Positions 31,895-39,307 of a stretch of 41,629 nucleotides of DNA are shown here, piece by piece (position 1 is the first letter of the stretch; every line of letters begins with the position of its first letter). The notes under the pieces are model-generated. The model searched no databases. It worked only from the letters and a program-made list of their open reading frames with translations, and had not been told where the DNA came from. This DNA comes from an uncultured Corynebacterium sp. (lineage in GTDB: Bacteria > Actinomycetota > Actinomycetes > Mycobacteriales > Mycobacteriaceae), in NCBI RefSeq assembly GCF_946222305.1, contig NZ_CAMIHZ010000017.1, positions 1 to 41,629 on the forward strand, given 5' to 3'. The position numbers and the translations under genes were made by a program.

Positions 31895-31917
31895 TCAAAT
31901 ACATCTTTAGATCTGCG
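31875..31917. promoter_or_regulatory. 43-bp dyad, NsrR operator candidate
   Basis: A 21-1-21 inverted repeat: the left arm (31875-31895) matches the reverse complement of the right arm (31897-31917) at 18 of 21 positions around a central C. The outer arms CGCAGATCTAA/TTAGATCTGCG are perfect over 11 bp and the inner GATGTA/TACATC over 6 bp. The inner core resembles the known NsrR pattern AAGATGYATTT-N-AAATRCATCTT. The dyad covers the -35 and most of the spacer of the nsrR promoter. Confidence 0.8.
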
Positions 31918-32058
31918 AGGCTCCCGTGATTTTAAACACATTGTTTTCGCGCAGTTCAGACATGCGAAACGGAGGCGATCAACGTGCTACCAGACACGTA
32001 GACATACGCCCCCAAAAACCTCACACAATGAAAAAGAGTGGGGCCAACAACCTAATTG

Positions 32059-32502
32059 CTACTGCATACTCTTTGGCAAAGAGTCATCTTCAGATGAGTG
32101 GCGAGGATTCCAAAGCCCCGAACCCTGGGGCGCATGTGCCGGATCCTCGCCGCTCTCGACCTGCTTGTTGTTTTCGTCAACGAAGATGACATGCGGCTTA
32201 TAATCAGCCAGTTCTTCCGCGCTGTACTGCGCGTAACCAATGATGATGACCAGGTCCCCAGGGCTGATCAACCGCGCGGCCGCACCGTTGATGCCAATCA
32301 CGCCCGTCCCCGCCTCACCAGTGATGGCGTACGTGGTCAAACGATTGCCGTTATTGATGTCCACAATGTCGATCTGCTCGCCCTCGAGGATATCGGCGGC
32401 TTTCATCAGGTCAGCATCAATCGTGCACGAACCCACGTAATGCAGGTCGGCCTGTGTAACCGTGGCGCGGTGAATCTTGGACTTCAACATGGTGCGAAAC
32501 AC
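32059..32502 (-). CDS. panD: Aspartate 1-decarboxylase precursor
   Basis: Pyruvoyl enzyme making beta-alanine for pantothenate. The self-cleavage site is G24-S25 in HYVGSCTIDADL when counted from GTG 32502 (MFRTMLKSKIHRATVTQADL), exactly as in E. coli and C. glutamicum PanD, which supports this start over the ATG at 32490. The remaining core is GEQIDIVDINNGNRLTTYAI, GAAARLISPGDLVIIIGYAQ and PHVIFVDENN. The 147-residue length is normal. The start lies 8 bases after TAACCT (32511-32516) without a ribosome-binding site. The gene is 34 bases after galK and may also be read from the gal transcript. A near-palindrome, ACTCTTTG-G-CAAAGAGT, lies in its final codons (about 32066-32082). Confidence 0.95.
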   Translation of the reverse strand: MFRTMLKSKIHRATVTQADLHYVGSCTIDADLMKAADILEGEQIDIVDINNGNRLTTYAITGEAGTGVIGINGAAARLISPGDLVIIIGYAQYSAEELADYKPHVIFVDENNKQVESGEDPAHAPQGSGLWNPRHSSEDDSLPKSMQ

Positions 32503-32510
32503 GGTTAGAC

Positions 32511-32516
32511 AGGTTA
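32511..32516 (-). promoter_or_regulatory. Candidate -10 box (TAACCT) for panD
   Basis: Minus-strand TAACCT is 8 bases before GTG 32502. Its position between galK and panD would give panD a promoter independent of galactose control. Confidence 0.38.
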
Positions 32517-32536
32517 CCCCCATTGTCTTTGAAAGG

Positions 32537-33874
32537 CTATTTGGGTTCGCGGCGAGCGCCAGCCCCCGGAATTGCAATGGCAAATTCGGGAGCGCGGAAG
32601 TTGGCGTCGGCAAAAGAAGAAGCGATAGCGGAAACCACGTCATCGGCAGTGGATGTGGCGAGCAGCGCGATGGCCGACCCTCCGAAGCCACCACCGGTCA
32701 TGCGGGCACCGAGCGCTCCATGGTGCATGGCCTGTTCGACGGCAAGGTCAAGCTCGGGGACTGTAACTTCATAGTCATCCCGCAATGACGCATGGCTAGC
32801 TTGCATAAGCTCTCCGAGCAACGGAAAGTCTTCGGCTCGCAGCGCTCGAATAGCTTGGGCTGTGCGCGCGATTTCCGTTTCCACGTGCCGAACTCGTGCT
32901 GCTACCGTGGAGCGCCACTGCTCGCGCGAAGTTTCCTTCTGCTTTTCGGCCGGCCACGACTGCCATTCGCGGTCTGCCCACACTTGATAGCGCTCAGCTG
33001 CATCGGGCGCCTGCCGCAACGTAGGCACACCCAGGTCCGCCGCTACCCCATCGGTCACAGCCCGGCGCGCGGCGTACTGCCCATCGGCAAGCTGGTGCGG
33101 GGCGTTGGTATTGATGACCAAGACTGCGAGCCCACGGGTGGCAATGTCGAACTCAACTTGTTCGCGACTATCTTCGGCAAAGTCGATTGCCAGCGCATGA
33201 CCGGATTGGCCAAACAGGGCCACGGTTTGGTCTAACCCACCCGTCGATGCTCCCACCACGTCATTTTCTGCGGTTATCGACGCCGCGCGCAGCCCGCCGA
33301 GAACCGTGCTTTGCACTTCTGCCGACTGCTCGGAAAGAACATTGCCAGTGCTGATTTCCCACGCTGCCAGCGCAGTGGAGCATTCAATGGCTGCGGAGCT
33401 TGAAAGGCCCGCGCCTACGGGAACATCGGATTCAATGGCGATGTCGAAGCCGGTAGCCGGCCCCGGGATCGTACCGTTGTGATACGCAGCCCAGATGGTG
33501 CCAGCCACATAGCCGGTCCAATCCGCAGGATTCCCGGCGCTTCCAGCTTGAGCCGGGCGGACGTCACCGATGGGTACCTCCGCGATGGTCACTCCCTTCG
33601 CCCAGCGCGAGACGATGCGGTAAACACCATCCTCGTTAACGCGCGCGGCGACAAATGTGCGCTGAGAAAGCGCAAAGGGCAAGCAAATGCCACCAGCGTA
33701 ATCCACATGCTCACCAATGAGGTTCACGCGGCCTGGCGCGGACCACACTCCCTCTGCCTCGTCAGAAAAATGTTCTGCAAAGAGGGCCTTCACATCACGG
33801 ACTGCCTGGGCAGGTTCGCGCGTGCGCATCCATTGTGGCTGCGAATGATTCTGCTGGGTCTTTTCCGTGGTCAT
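32537..33874 (-). CDS. galK: Galactokinase
   Basis: A 445-residue GHMP kinase that phosphorylates alpha-D-galactose at C1. The galactokinase signature APGRVNLIGEHVDYAGG is near residue 46, the phosphate-binding loop VPVGAGLSSSAAIE near 153, and the GHMP motif 3 GARMTGGGFGGSAIALL near 398. It is longer than E. coli GalK (about 380) by an N-terminal extension and by a Trp/Glu-rich insert (YQVWADREWQSWPAEKQKE). GGAGA lies 9 bases before the ATG. The start is 2 bases after the galT stop, indicating translational coupling. Confidence 0.95.
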   Translation of the reverse strand: MTTEKTQQNHSQPQWMRTREPAQAVRDVKALFAEHFSDEAEGVWSAPGRVNLIGEHVDYAGGICLPFALSQRTFVAARVNEDGVYRIVSRWAKGVTIAEVPIGDVRPAQAGSAGNPADWTGYVAGTIWAAYHNGTIPGPATGFDIAIESDVPVGAGLSSSAAIECSTALAAWEISTGNVLSEQSAEVQSTVLGGLRAASITAENDVVGASTGGLDQTVALFGQSGHALAIDFAEDSREQVEFDIATRGLAVLVINTNAPHQLADGQYAARRAVTDGVAADLGVPTLRQAPDAAERYQVWADREWQSWPAEKQKETSREQWRSTVAARVRHVETEIARTAQAIRALRAEDFPLLGELMQASHASLRDDYEVTVPELDLAVEQAMHHGALGARMTGGGFGGSAIALLATSTADDVVSAIASSFADANFRAPEFAIAIPGAGARREPK

Positions 33875-33876
33875 GG

Positions 33877-35058
33877 CTAGGATTCTCCAATCTCCACGAG
33901 GCGATCAGCGATCCTTTCCGGGGTAGTATCGGAGATCCATGCGCCTTGGCCAGATTCGGATCCCGCTAGGAATTTCATTTTGTCCGGCGAACGCATCATG
34001 GAAAACAGTTGCAGGTGCAACCGCCCGTTGGCTCGCTCTGGTCCGATGGGTGCCTGATTCCAGCTGGCAATGTACGGGGTTTTCTCGACGCCCTCGAAGA
34101 ACCGGTCGAAGCGTTGTAGCAGGTCCAAGTACATCCGAGTGAGCTCGTCCTTTTCCGCATCCGTGAGTTCGGCGAAATCCGCCACGGAACGGTGTGGGAA
34201 CAACATGACTTCCACAGGCCATTTCGCCGCCGCAGGAACGAAGGCGGTGAAGTGTTCACCGGTTGCGACGATGCGGCGGCCACTGCTCTTCTCGGCTTTC
34301 AGGATGGAATCAAACAGATCCTCTCCGGTTTCTTGCCGGTGGGCAGCGGCTTGCGCAGCGATTTCTTTAGCACGCGGTGGCAGGTAAGGGTAGGCGTAGA
34401 TCTGCCCGTGTGGGTGCTGCAGGGTCACACCGATCTCTGCGCCCCGGTTTTCAAATGGGTAGACGTAGCGGATACCCGGCAACTGGGAGAGTTCACGGGT
34501 ACGGTGCGCCCAGGCCTCCACTACCGTGCGGGCGCGGCGGAAAGTCAGGTCGCGGAAGGATAGTTCAACATCTGGGGTGAAACAAACGACTTCACAGCGA
34601 CCTTTGGCTGGTAGTCGTGGATACAGCTCTGCCCCATCCACGCGGGTTTCGAAGTCTTCACTGACCTCCATGCGCATGGAAAGCGATGGGAACCGGTTTT
34701 CGAAGACGGCGACGTTGTAATCATCGGCCGGGATTTCTGTGGGTAGTTCCCCGGCACGGGTGGGTGCCAGCGGGTTTTCGTTCGCTGGTGGCATGAATGT
34801 GCGGTTCATGCGGTGCGCAGCGTAGGTGTACCACTGCCCGGTGAGGGGATCCCGGCGCATTTCGGACACGGTCCGTGCGGCCGGAAGTTCACGCGAATCA
34901 TGCAGTTGGCGGGTTTTTTCGCCGGAGACATACGCCGAGTCGTCATCAAAGTACATCAGTTCACGACCGTCGGCCAGGGTGGTGCGCGTGACTCGCACAC
35001 CGCCTTGGGTTTCTTCGGTATTGTCCAGCGGCTGCGCGTTATCGGTCACGCGGACCAT
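33877..35058 (-). CDS. galT: Galactose-1-phosphate uridylyltransferase
   Basis: A 393-residue HIT-superfamily enzyme exchanging UMP between UDP-glucose and galactose 1-phosphate. The active-site motif HPHGQIYAYP (nucleophilic second His) is intact, followed by VATGEHFTAFVPAAAKWPVEVMLFPHR and, near the end, NGRLHLQLFSMMRSPDKMKFLAG. The N-terminal part has RRDPLTGQWYTYAAHRMNR and FENRFPSL. ATG 35058 follows AAAGGAAAGGG; GTG 35049 with better spacing from the same purine run is an alternative. No galE is present in the window. It is the first gene of a galT-galK unit, with its own upstream dyad. Confidence 0.94.
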   Translation of the reverse strand: MVRVTDNAQPLDNTEETQGGVRVTRTTLADGRELMYFDDDSAYVSGEKTRQLHDSRELPAARTVSEMRRDPLTGQWYTYAAHRMNRTFMPPANENPLAPTRAGELPTEIPADDYNVAVFENRFPSLSMRMEVSEDFETRVDGAELYPRLPAKGRCEVVCFTPDVELSFRDLTFRRARTVVEAWAHRTRELSQLPGIRYVYPFENRGAEIGVTLQHPHGQIYAYPYLPPRAKEIAAQAAAHRQETGEDLFDSILKAEKSSGRRIVATGEHFTAFVPAAAKWPVEVMLFPHRSVADFAELTDAEKDELTRMYLDLLQRFDRFFEGVEKTPYIASWNQAPIGPERANGRLHLQLFSMMRSPDKMKFLAGSESGQGAWISDTTPERIADRLVEIGES

Positions 35059-35106
35059 CCCTTTCCTTTGCAATGAATTCGCGGAGGCTATATCCGGGTG
35101 TCTTGC

Positions 35107-35149
35107 AGTGTAGTCCTGTGTTGAAAGCGCTGGGCGCACGGTGTTCAAC
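35107..35149 (-). promoter_or_regulatory. Candidate galT promoter with operator-like dyad
   Basis: Minus-strand TACACT (35112-35107) fits the -10 pattern, with a leader of about 42 bases to galT. An inverted repeat GTTGAA (35120-35125) / TTCAAC (35144-35149) brackets the expected -35 position, and its left part reads TTGAAAGCGCT, like one and a half arms of a LacI-family operator with a central CG. The 183-base gap 35059-35241 has otherwise only GCGAAC-CTCTA-GTTCGC at the end of the small upstream gene. Confidence 0.4.
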
Positions 35150-35241
35150 GCAATGGGTACACGGAGCTTGGCGCACTATCTGCCCGCACTCAGCGCACGC
35201 AAGTCACGGCGATAGCCTCCCCGGAGTGTGCGGTGTGCGAA

Positions 35242-35523
35242 CTAGAGGTTCGCGTTTTCCAGACGCTCGATTTCCTCCGCGGAGGCCATGCCTTCATCCG
35301 CGCGGACCGGCGAGATTCGCGCCCACACGAAGAAGATGACCCCTACGACCACCATGGCAATTCCAGCGTAAAGGTTGTAGATGCTGTCCTTTGGTTGGCC
35401 CGTACTGGCGTCAATACCAGGATCCAAGAACAGGTAACTGACCAGCAGAATCAATCCGTACAACCCCAGCAAACCGCCGATGACGTTACGGATATCGAAT
35501 GCTCGTGTTGCAAACTTACTCAT
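35242..35523 (-). CDS. Small two-helix membrane protein, possible symporter partner
   Basis: A 93-residue protein with two hydrophobic helices (VIGGLLGLYGLILLVSYLFL and LYAGIAMVVVGVIFFVWARI) joined by a short polar loop (DPGIDASTGQPKDS), and a charged tail (ADEGMASAEEIERLENANL). A strong AGGAGG precedes the ATG. It starts 30 bases after the stop of the sodium:solute symporter gene, so it is almost certainly translated from the same mRNA. I recognise no family name. By analogy with small subunits encoded beside some SSS transporters it may stabilise or assist the symporter; this is inference from position and topology. Confidence 0.78.
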   Translation of the reverse strand: MSKFATRAFDIRNVIGGLLGLYGLILLVSYLFLDPGIDASTGQPKDSIYNLYAGIAMVVVGVIFFVWARISPVRADEGMASAEEIERLENANL

Positions 35524-35553
35524 TGTTTCCCTCCTTCTTTTTCTCGTACGGGG

Positions 35554-37206
35554 TTAGGCGAAGATGATGTTGAGACCAAGGGCTAAAACGAGGCACAAAA
35601 TGCCAAGTGGCACGGTGCGGCGGTACCACGGCAGCGACGCCTCGGCCTCATCCATGAGGTGCTCCTTGGGGGTTACGGACTTCACGAAGCCCACGAGCTC
35701 GCTATCCGGTTTCGGCTTGGTGACCAGCGAGACGACGATGGACGCCACGATGTCTACGACGAACGCGAGGGAGGCTGCGACGAATGCGGTGCCCTGGCCA
35801 GGCAAGTTGAAGAAGGCAAGTTCGGTGCCACTGAAGGTGGCGATTGCCCAGTAGACGATCGCGGAGGTGGTACCGAGCACAAGTCCAACCCAACCTGCGG
35901 TGGGGGTCATGCGCTTCCAGAACATACCCAGGATGAAAGTTGCGAACAGTGGGGCGTTGAAGAAGCCGAACAGGGTTTGCAAGTAGTCCATCACGTTGCC
36001 GAAGTTGCTTGCCAGCAGCGCGGTGAATACGGCGATAGCTGTCGCAGCGATGGTGGCGATGCGGCCTACGCGAAGGTAGTAATCATCGTCGCGGTCCTTC
36101 TTCACGTAGGTCTGCCACAGGTCGTAGCTGAACACAGTGTTGAAGGCGGAGATGTTGGCGGCCATACCGGCCATGAACGCGGCAAGGAGGCCGGCGAGGG
36201 CCACGCCCAGCAGTCCGTTTGGCAGCATGTCGCGCATCAAGTACAGCATCGCATCGTTGGGCTGCGCCGACCCCTGAACCAGTGGGGTGACAGTGGCGCC
36301 GGCGATCATGCCGGGGATGACCACGATGAAGGGGACGAACATCTTGGGGAATGCACCGATGATCGGGGTCTTACGGGCTGCCGACAGGGAATCGGCGGCC
36401 ATGGAGCGCTGGACCTCCACGAAGTTGGTGGTCCAGTAGCCGAAGGACAGTACGAAGCCGAGTCCGAAGGTCAACCCGATAATAGAGACCACTGGGTTTT
36501 CGAATCCAGAAATTTCCGTTCCCGGCCAAGTGTGGAAGTGGTTGGGGTACGCCACCTTTTCCTTCAGACCGTTCCATCCGCCAACGTTGTGCAGACCGAT
36601 CAAGGTCAGTGGCAGCAGTGCGGCGATGATGATGAAGAACTGCAGGACCTCGTTGTAGATGGCAGCGGAGAGGCCGCCCAAGGTGATGTAGCTCAGCACG
36701 ATGACAGCCGCGATGATCAGGGTGATCCACAGTGGCCAGCCCAACAGGGAGTTAACGACCTTGGCCAGCAGCAACAGGTTAATACCGGCGATCAGCAACT
36801 GCGCGACCGCGAAGGAAAGCGCGTTGACCAAGTGGGCGCCATTACCGAAGCGGCGGCGCATGAACTCTGGGACGGAACGCACCTTGGAGCCGTAGTAGAA
36901 CGGCATCATCACGATGCCGAGGAACACCATGGCCGGGATCGCACCGATCCAGAAGTAGTGCATCGTTTCGAAACCGTATTGCACACCATTGGCGGACATG
37001 CCCACGATTTCTACGGCACCGAGGTTGGCTGAAATGAAGGCCAGTCCGGTTACCCATGCGGGCAGGGAGCGGCCGGATAGGAAGAAGTCGATGGAGCTGG
37101 AAACTTTGGATTTCGCAGCCCATCCGATTCCGAGGACAAAGGCGAAGTACAGCGCCACCAGCGTGTAATCCACCCAGGAAGCGTCTAGGCGCAGCCCTTC
37201 CGTCAT
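35554..37206 (-). CDS. Sodium:solute symporter (SSS family, SGLT-like), probable galactose/glucose uptake
   Basis: A 550-residue transporter with about 14 membrane helices. Sequence marks of the SGLT branch are DFFLSGRSLPAWVTGLAFISANLGAVE split over helix 1-2, GGLSAAIYNEVLQFF in helix 5-6, GYWTTNFVEVQRSMAADS, FMAGMAANISAFNTVFSYDLW (helix 9), and FFNAPLFATFILGMFWKR. The serine-rich helix 9 segment ISAFNTVFSYD corresponds to a Na+ site in vSGLT. An excellent AAGGAGGTG precedes the ATG. Setting among galM, galT and galK makes a galactose or related hexose the likely substrate; this is context-based. A downstream small membrane protein is cotranscribed. Confidence 0.9.
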   Translation of the reverse strand: MTEGLRLDASWVDYTLVALYFAFVLGIGWAAKSKVSSSIDFFLSGRSLPAWVTGLAFISANLGAVEIVGMSANGVQYGFETMHYFWIGAIPAMVFLGIVMMPFYYGSKVRSVPEFMRRRFGNGAHLVNALSFAVAQLLIAGINLLLLAKVVNSLLGWPLWITLIIAAVIVLSYITLGGLSAAIYNEVLQFFIIIAALLPLTLIGLHNVGGWNGLKEKVAYPNHFHTWPGTEISGFENPVVSIIGLTFGLGFVLSFGYWTTNFVEVQRSMAADSLSAARKTPIIGAFPKMFVPFIVVIPGMIAGATVTPLVQGSAQPNDAMLYLMRDMLPNGLLGVALAGLLAAFMAGMAANISAFNTVFSYDLWQTYVKKDRDDDYYLRVGRIATIAATAIAVFTALLASNFGNVMDYLQTLFGFFNAPLFATFILGMFWKRMTPTAGWVGLVLGTTSAIVYWAIATFSGTELAFFNLPGQGTAFVAASLAFVVDIVASIVVSLVTKPKPDSELVGFVKSVTPKEHLMDEAEASLPWYRRTVPLGILCLVLALGLNIIFA

Positions 37207-37284
37207 GGTCGGGCACCTCCTTGTTGAGATCGGCGTTCTCGGCCCGGAATTCCCGGACTTACTCGTTAAAAACAGGTAAATAAA

Positions 37285-37290
37285 ATGTTA
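37285..37290 (-). promoter_or_regulatory. Candidate -10 box (TAACAT) for the symporter operon
   Basis: Minus-strand TAACAT lies in an AT-rich patch between galM and the symporter gene, giving a predicted leader of about 70 bases that carries AAGGAGGTG. The -35 is not clear. Confidence 0.38.
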
Positions 37291-37326
37291 AACCCGTAGG
37301 AACTGTTTTCCCTAACTCAACGCCGG

Positions 37327-38340
37327 TTAGCCCCCGATGCAGCGAAGCTCTACCTTGAATGTCTGGCTCTCCCCCGGTTTCAACCACACCAGTCCCCGCC
37401 CCGAACGCAGCGCATCCGCCGGGCACGTCATGGGTTCCACCCCAACGGCACAACCAACATCGGGGTAGCCCTCATCATTGCCAGGATCAGCCACATACAC
37501 CTGGTACCAACCGAACTGCCCATCTGCGCGCAGTTGCACCCCTCCACCAGCGGCATTCAGCAGCGTGGCCGTGGATCCTACCGCTCGTTCCACACCACTC
37601 GGCCCCGGATCGTCGCCACGATCAGCACCACCGCGAGTCTGTGCGGTCCGGTCGCTATTGACGTGTAGACAGTGGTCCATCTGCACACCCGCCATCGGCA
37701 CACCACGGGCGAAATCCCACGTTTCGGGAATCGCCGCGCCCACCCCACACGGCACCATTTTCCGCGGATCTAAAGGCACCAACGTTTCAGCCGGCACTAT
37801 CTGCAACGCGCATTCGTCGAGCGGCGCACCCAATGCACTGAGGTACGGATGCCACCCCAAACCGAATGGTTGCCGCTGGTCAGCGAGGTTTCGCGTCGTC
37901 CATTCCACACTCAGCCCCGTATCCGCCCGCAGCGCCCACATCGCGCTCACCTCAAGTCGCCACGGCCATCCCTGCGCCGGCCCCACGTGGGCGCGCAGTT
38001 GAACGCACTGTTGGTCTTCGCAGGGTTCTTTTCTCTCCGACGCCTCCTCGCGCCCCACGACCTCCCATTCCACAGTGTTGCACACTCCGTGGATCGCGTT
38101 ATTGCGCGCGGGTTCATTGATCGGAAGGGAATACACGGTCCCGTCGACCGCGAACACGCCGTCCGAGGTGCGGTTCGGCCACGGTGCCAGTACCTGTCCG
38201 GCGCTCAGCGGCGCGGGTACGCCTTCGGGGTAGGTCTGTACCAAAGGGCGACTGTGGTGCCACAGGCCCCGCAGTCCCCCACCATGCAGATCAATACTGG
38301 CCCGGTAGTCCCCGGCGCAGAGTTCTACGGTAGTGCTCAA
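37327..38340 (-). CDS. galM: Aldose 1-epimerase (mutarotase) family protein
   Basis: A 337-residue beta-sandwich enzyme interconverting sugar anomers, here probably beta- to alpha-galactose for GalK. Family marks are the N-terminal GGGLRGLWHHSRPLVQTYP, VLAPWPNRTSDGVF, the catalytic-His region NNAIHGVCNTVEWEVV, the second His in FGLGWHPYLSA, and the C-terminal catalytic glutamate in CAVGVEPMTCPADALR. A glycine/aspartate-rich insert (TRGGADRGDDPGPSGV) is uncommon. The gene starts 14 bases after panC on the same strand, so it is likely read with panC, not with galTK. Specificity for galactose is inferred from the adjacent genes; hexose-6-phosphate epimerases share the fold. Confidence 0.85.
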   Translation of the reverse strand: MSTTVELCAGDYRASIDLHGGGLRGLWHHSRPLVQTYPEGVPAPLSAGQVLAPWPNRTSDGVFAVDGTVYSLPINEPARNNAIHGVCNTVEWEVVGREEASERKEPCEDQQCVQLRAHVGPAQGWPWRLEVSAMWALRADTGLSVEWTTRNLADQRQPFGLGWHPYLSALGAPLDECALQIVPAETLVPLDPRKMVPCGVGAAIPETWDFARGVPMAGVQMDHCLHVNSDRTAQTRGGADRGDDPGPSGVERAVGSTATLLNAAGGGVQLRADGQFGWYQVYVADPGNDEGYPDVGCAVGVEPMTCPADALRSGRGLVWLKPGESQTFKVELRCIGG

Positions 38341-38354
38341 CCCGATACCTTCGT

Positions 38355-39275
38355 CTACTGCTGCTCGTCCAGACCCTTAAACCCCGTCCCCAGGGGAACT
38401 CCCACATTGTCGATCAAGCGGGTTGTGCCCACCCGCGCAGCCACCAGCAGGCGCGCGGGCCCTTCCTCTGGAGCGTCCCCCAGGTCCAACCCCTTCAACT
38501 CGAGGTAATCGACGTCGATGTCTGGCTTGGCGTCGAAAATGGAACGAGCGGTAGCCAAAACCTCGTCAGCTCCGCGATCGGCGACGAAGGAACCAGCCGT
38601 CAAGGCGGCGGACAAGGTGAGGGCGAGTTCGCGTTCGGTTTCGGAGAGGTAGACATTGCGCGAGGACAGCGCCAAACCATCGGGTTCGCGGACGATGGGT
38701 ACGCCGTGGACCTGGACTTGCATGTTGAGGTCCGTGACCATCTGTTGGATAAGAATGAGCTGCTGGTAGTCCTTCTCCCCGAAGAACGCGTGATCGCAGT
38801 TCGTGATGGCGAAGAGCTTATTGACCACGGTGAGCACCCCAGCGAAGTGAGTGGGGCGGTGCTCGCCTTCAAGGATCCGGCCAGCCTCGCCTGGGTGGAT
38901 AGTGGTGCGCGGCCCGTTCGGGTACATTTCGCGCGGGTTGGGAGCGAAGACCGCATCCACGCCAGCGGCCTTGAGCTTTTCCACATCGGCATCCAGCGTG
39001 CGCGGATAGGAATCCAGATCCTCCCCTTCCGCGAACTGCAGCGGATTAACGAAGATGGACACGATGACAGTCGCGCCCGGAATGGTTTGCGCTGCCTTGA
39101 CCAGCGACAAGTGCCCTTCGTGCAAAGCACCCATGGTGGGAACCAAGGCCACGGGGCGGCCCGCTTTGCGCATCGCGCGGGTGAGTTGAGAAATCTCGCT
39201 GACCTCGGTGTAGACGCGAGCTTGGCCAGGGGTGAATGGCTGAGGGGACATGGAATCGCTGTCTTGGCTAGTCAT
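38355..39275 (-). CDS. panC: Pantothenate synthetase
   Basis: A 306-residue ligase joining pantoate and beta-alanine with ATP. The nucleotidylyltransferase motif LVPTMGALHEGHLSLV (HxGH) is near residue 44, then VSIFVNPLQFAEGEDLDSYPR, FAGVLTVVNKLFAI, FFGEKDYQQL, and the KMSKS-like region VREPDGLALSSRNVYLS. An N-terminal extension of about 20 residues (SQDSDSMSPQPFTPGQA) is variable in the family. The ATG lies 8 bases after TAATCT, so a leaderless mRNA is likely although the preceding gene ends only 32 bases upstream. panD lies about 6 kb away on the same strand, separated by the galactose genes; in M. tuberculosis panC and panD are adjacent. Confidence 0.96.
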   Translation of the reverse strand: MTSQDSDSMSPQPFTPGQARVYTEVSEISQLTRAMRKAGRPVALVPTMGALHEGHLSLVKAAQTIPGATVIVSIFVNPLQFAEGEDLDSYPRTLDADVEKLKAAGVDAVFAPNPREMYPNGPRTTIHPGEAGRILEGEHRPTHFAGVLTVVNKLFAITNCDHAFFGEKDYQQLILIQQMVTDLNMQVQVHGVPIVREPDGLALSSRNVYLSETERELALTLSAALTAGSFVADRGADEVLATARSIFDAKPDIDVDYLELKGLDLGDAPEEGPARLLVAARVGTTRLIDNVGVPLGTGFKGLDEQQ

Positions 39276-39283
39276 GGTTTTCT

Positions 39284-39289
39284 AGATTA
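39284..39289 (-). promoter_or_regulatory. Candidate -10 box (TAATCT) for panC
   Basis: Minus-strand TAATCT ends 8 bases before the panC ATG. No Shine-Dalgarno sequence is seen, which supports internal, leaderless initiation within the operon. Confidence 0.42.
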
Positions 39290-39307
39290 GTCCATGCCCA
39301 CCCGCGG

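Noticed and set aside
35659..37032. Long plus-strand open frame (457 codons) over the symporter gene
   Set aside because: Antisense shadow; the product is a His/Gly/Glu-rich polar chain produced by reading membrane-helix codons backwards.
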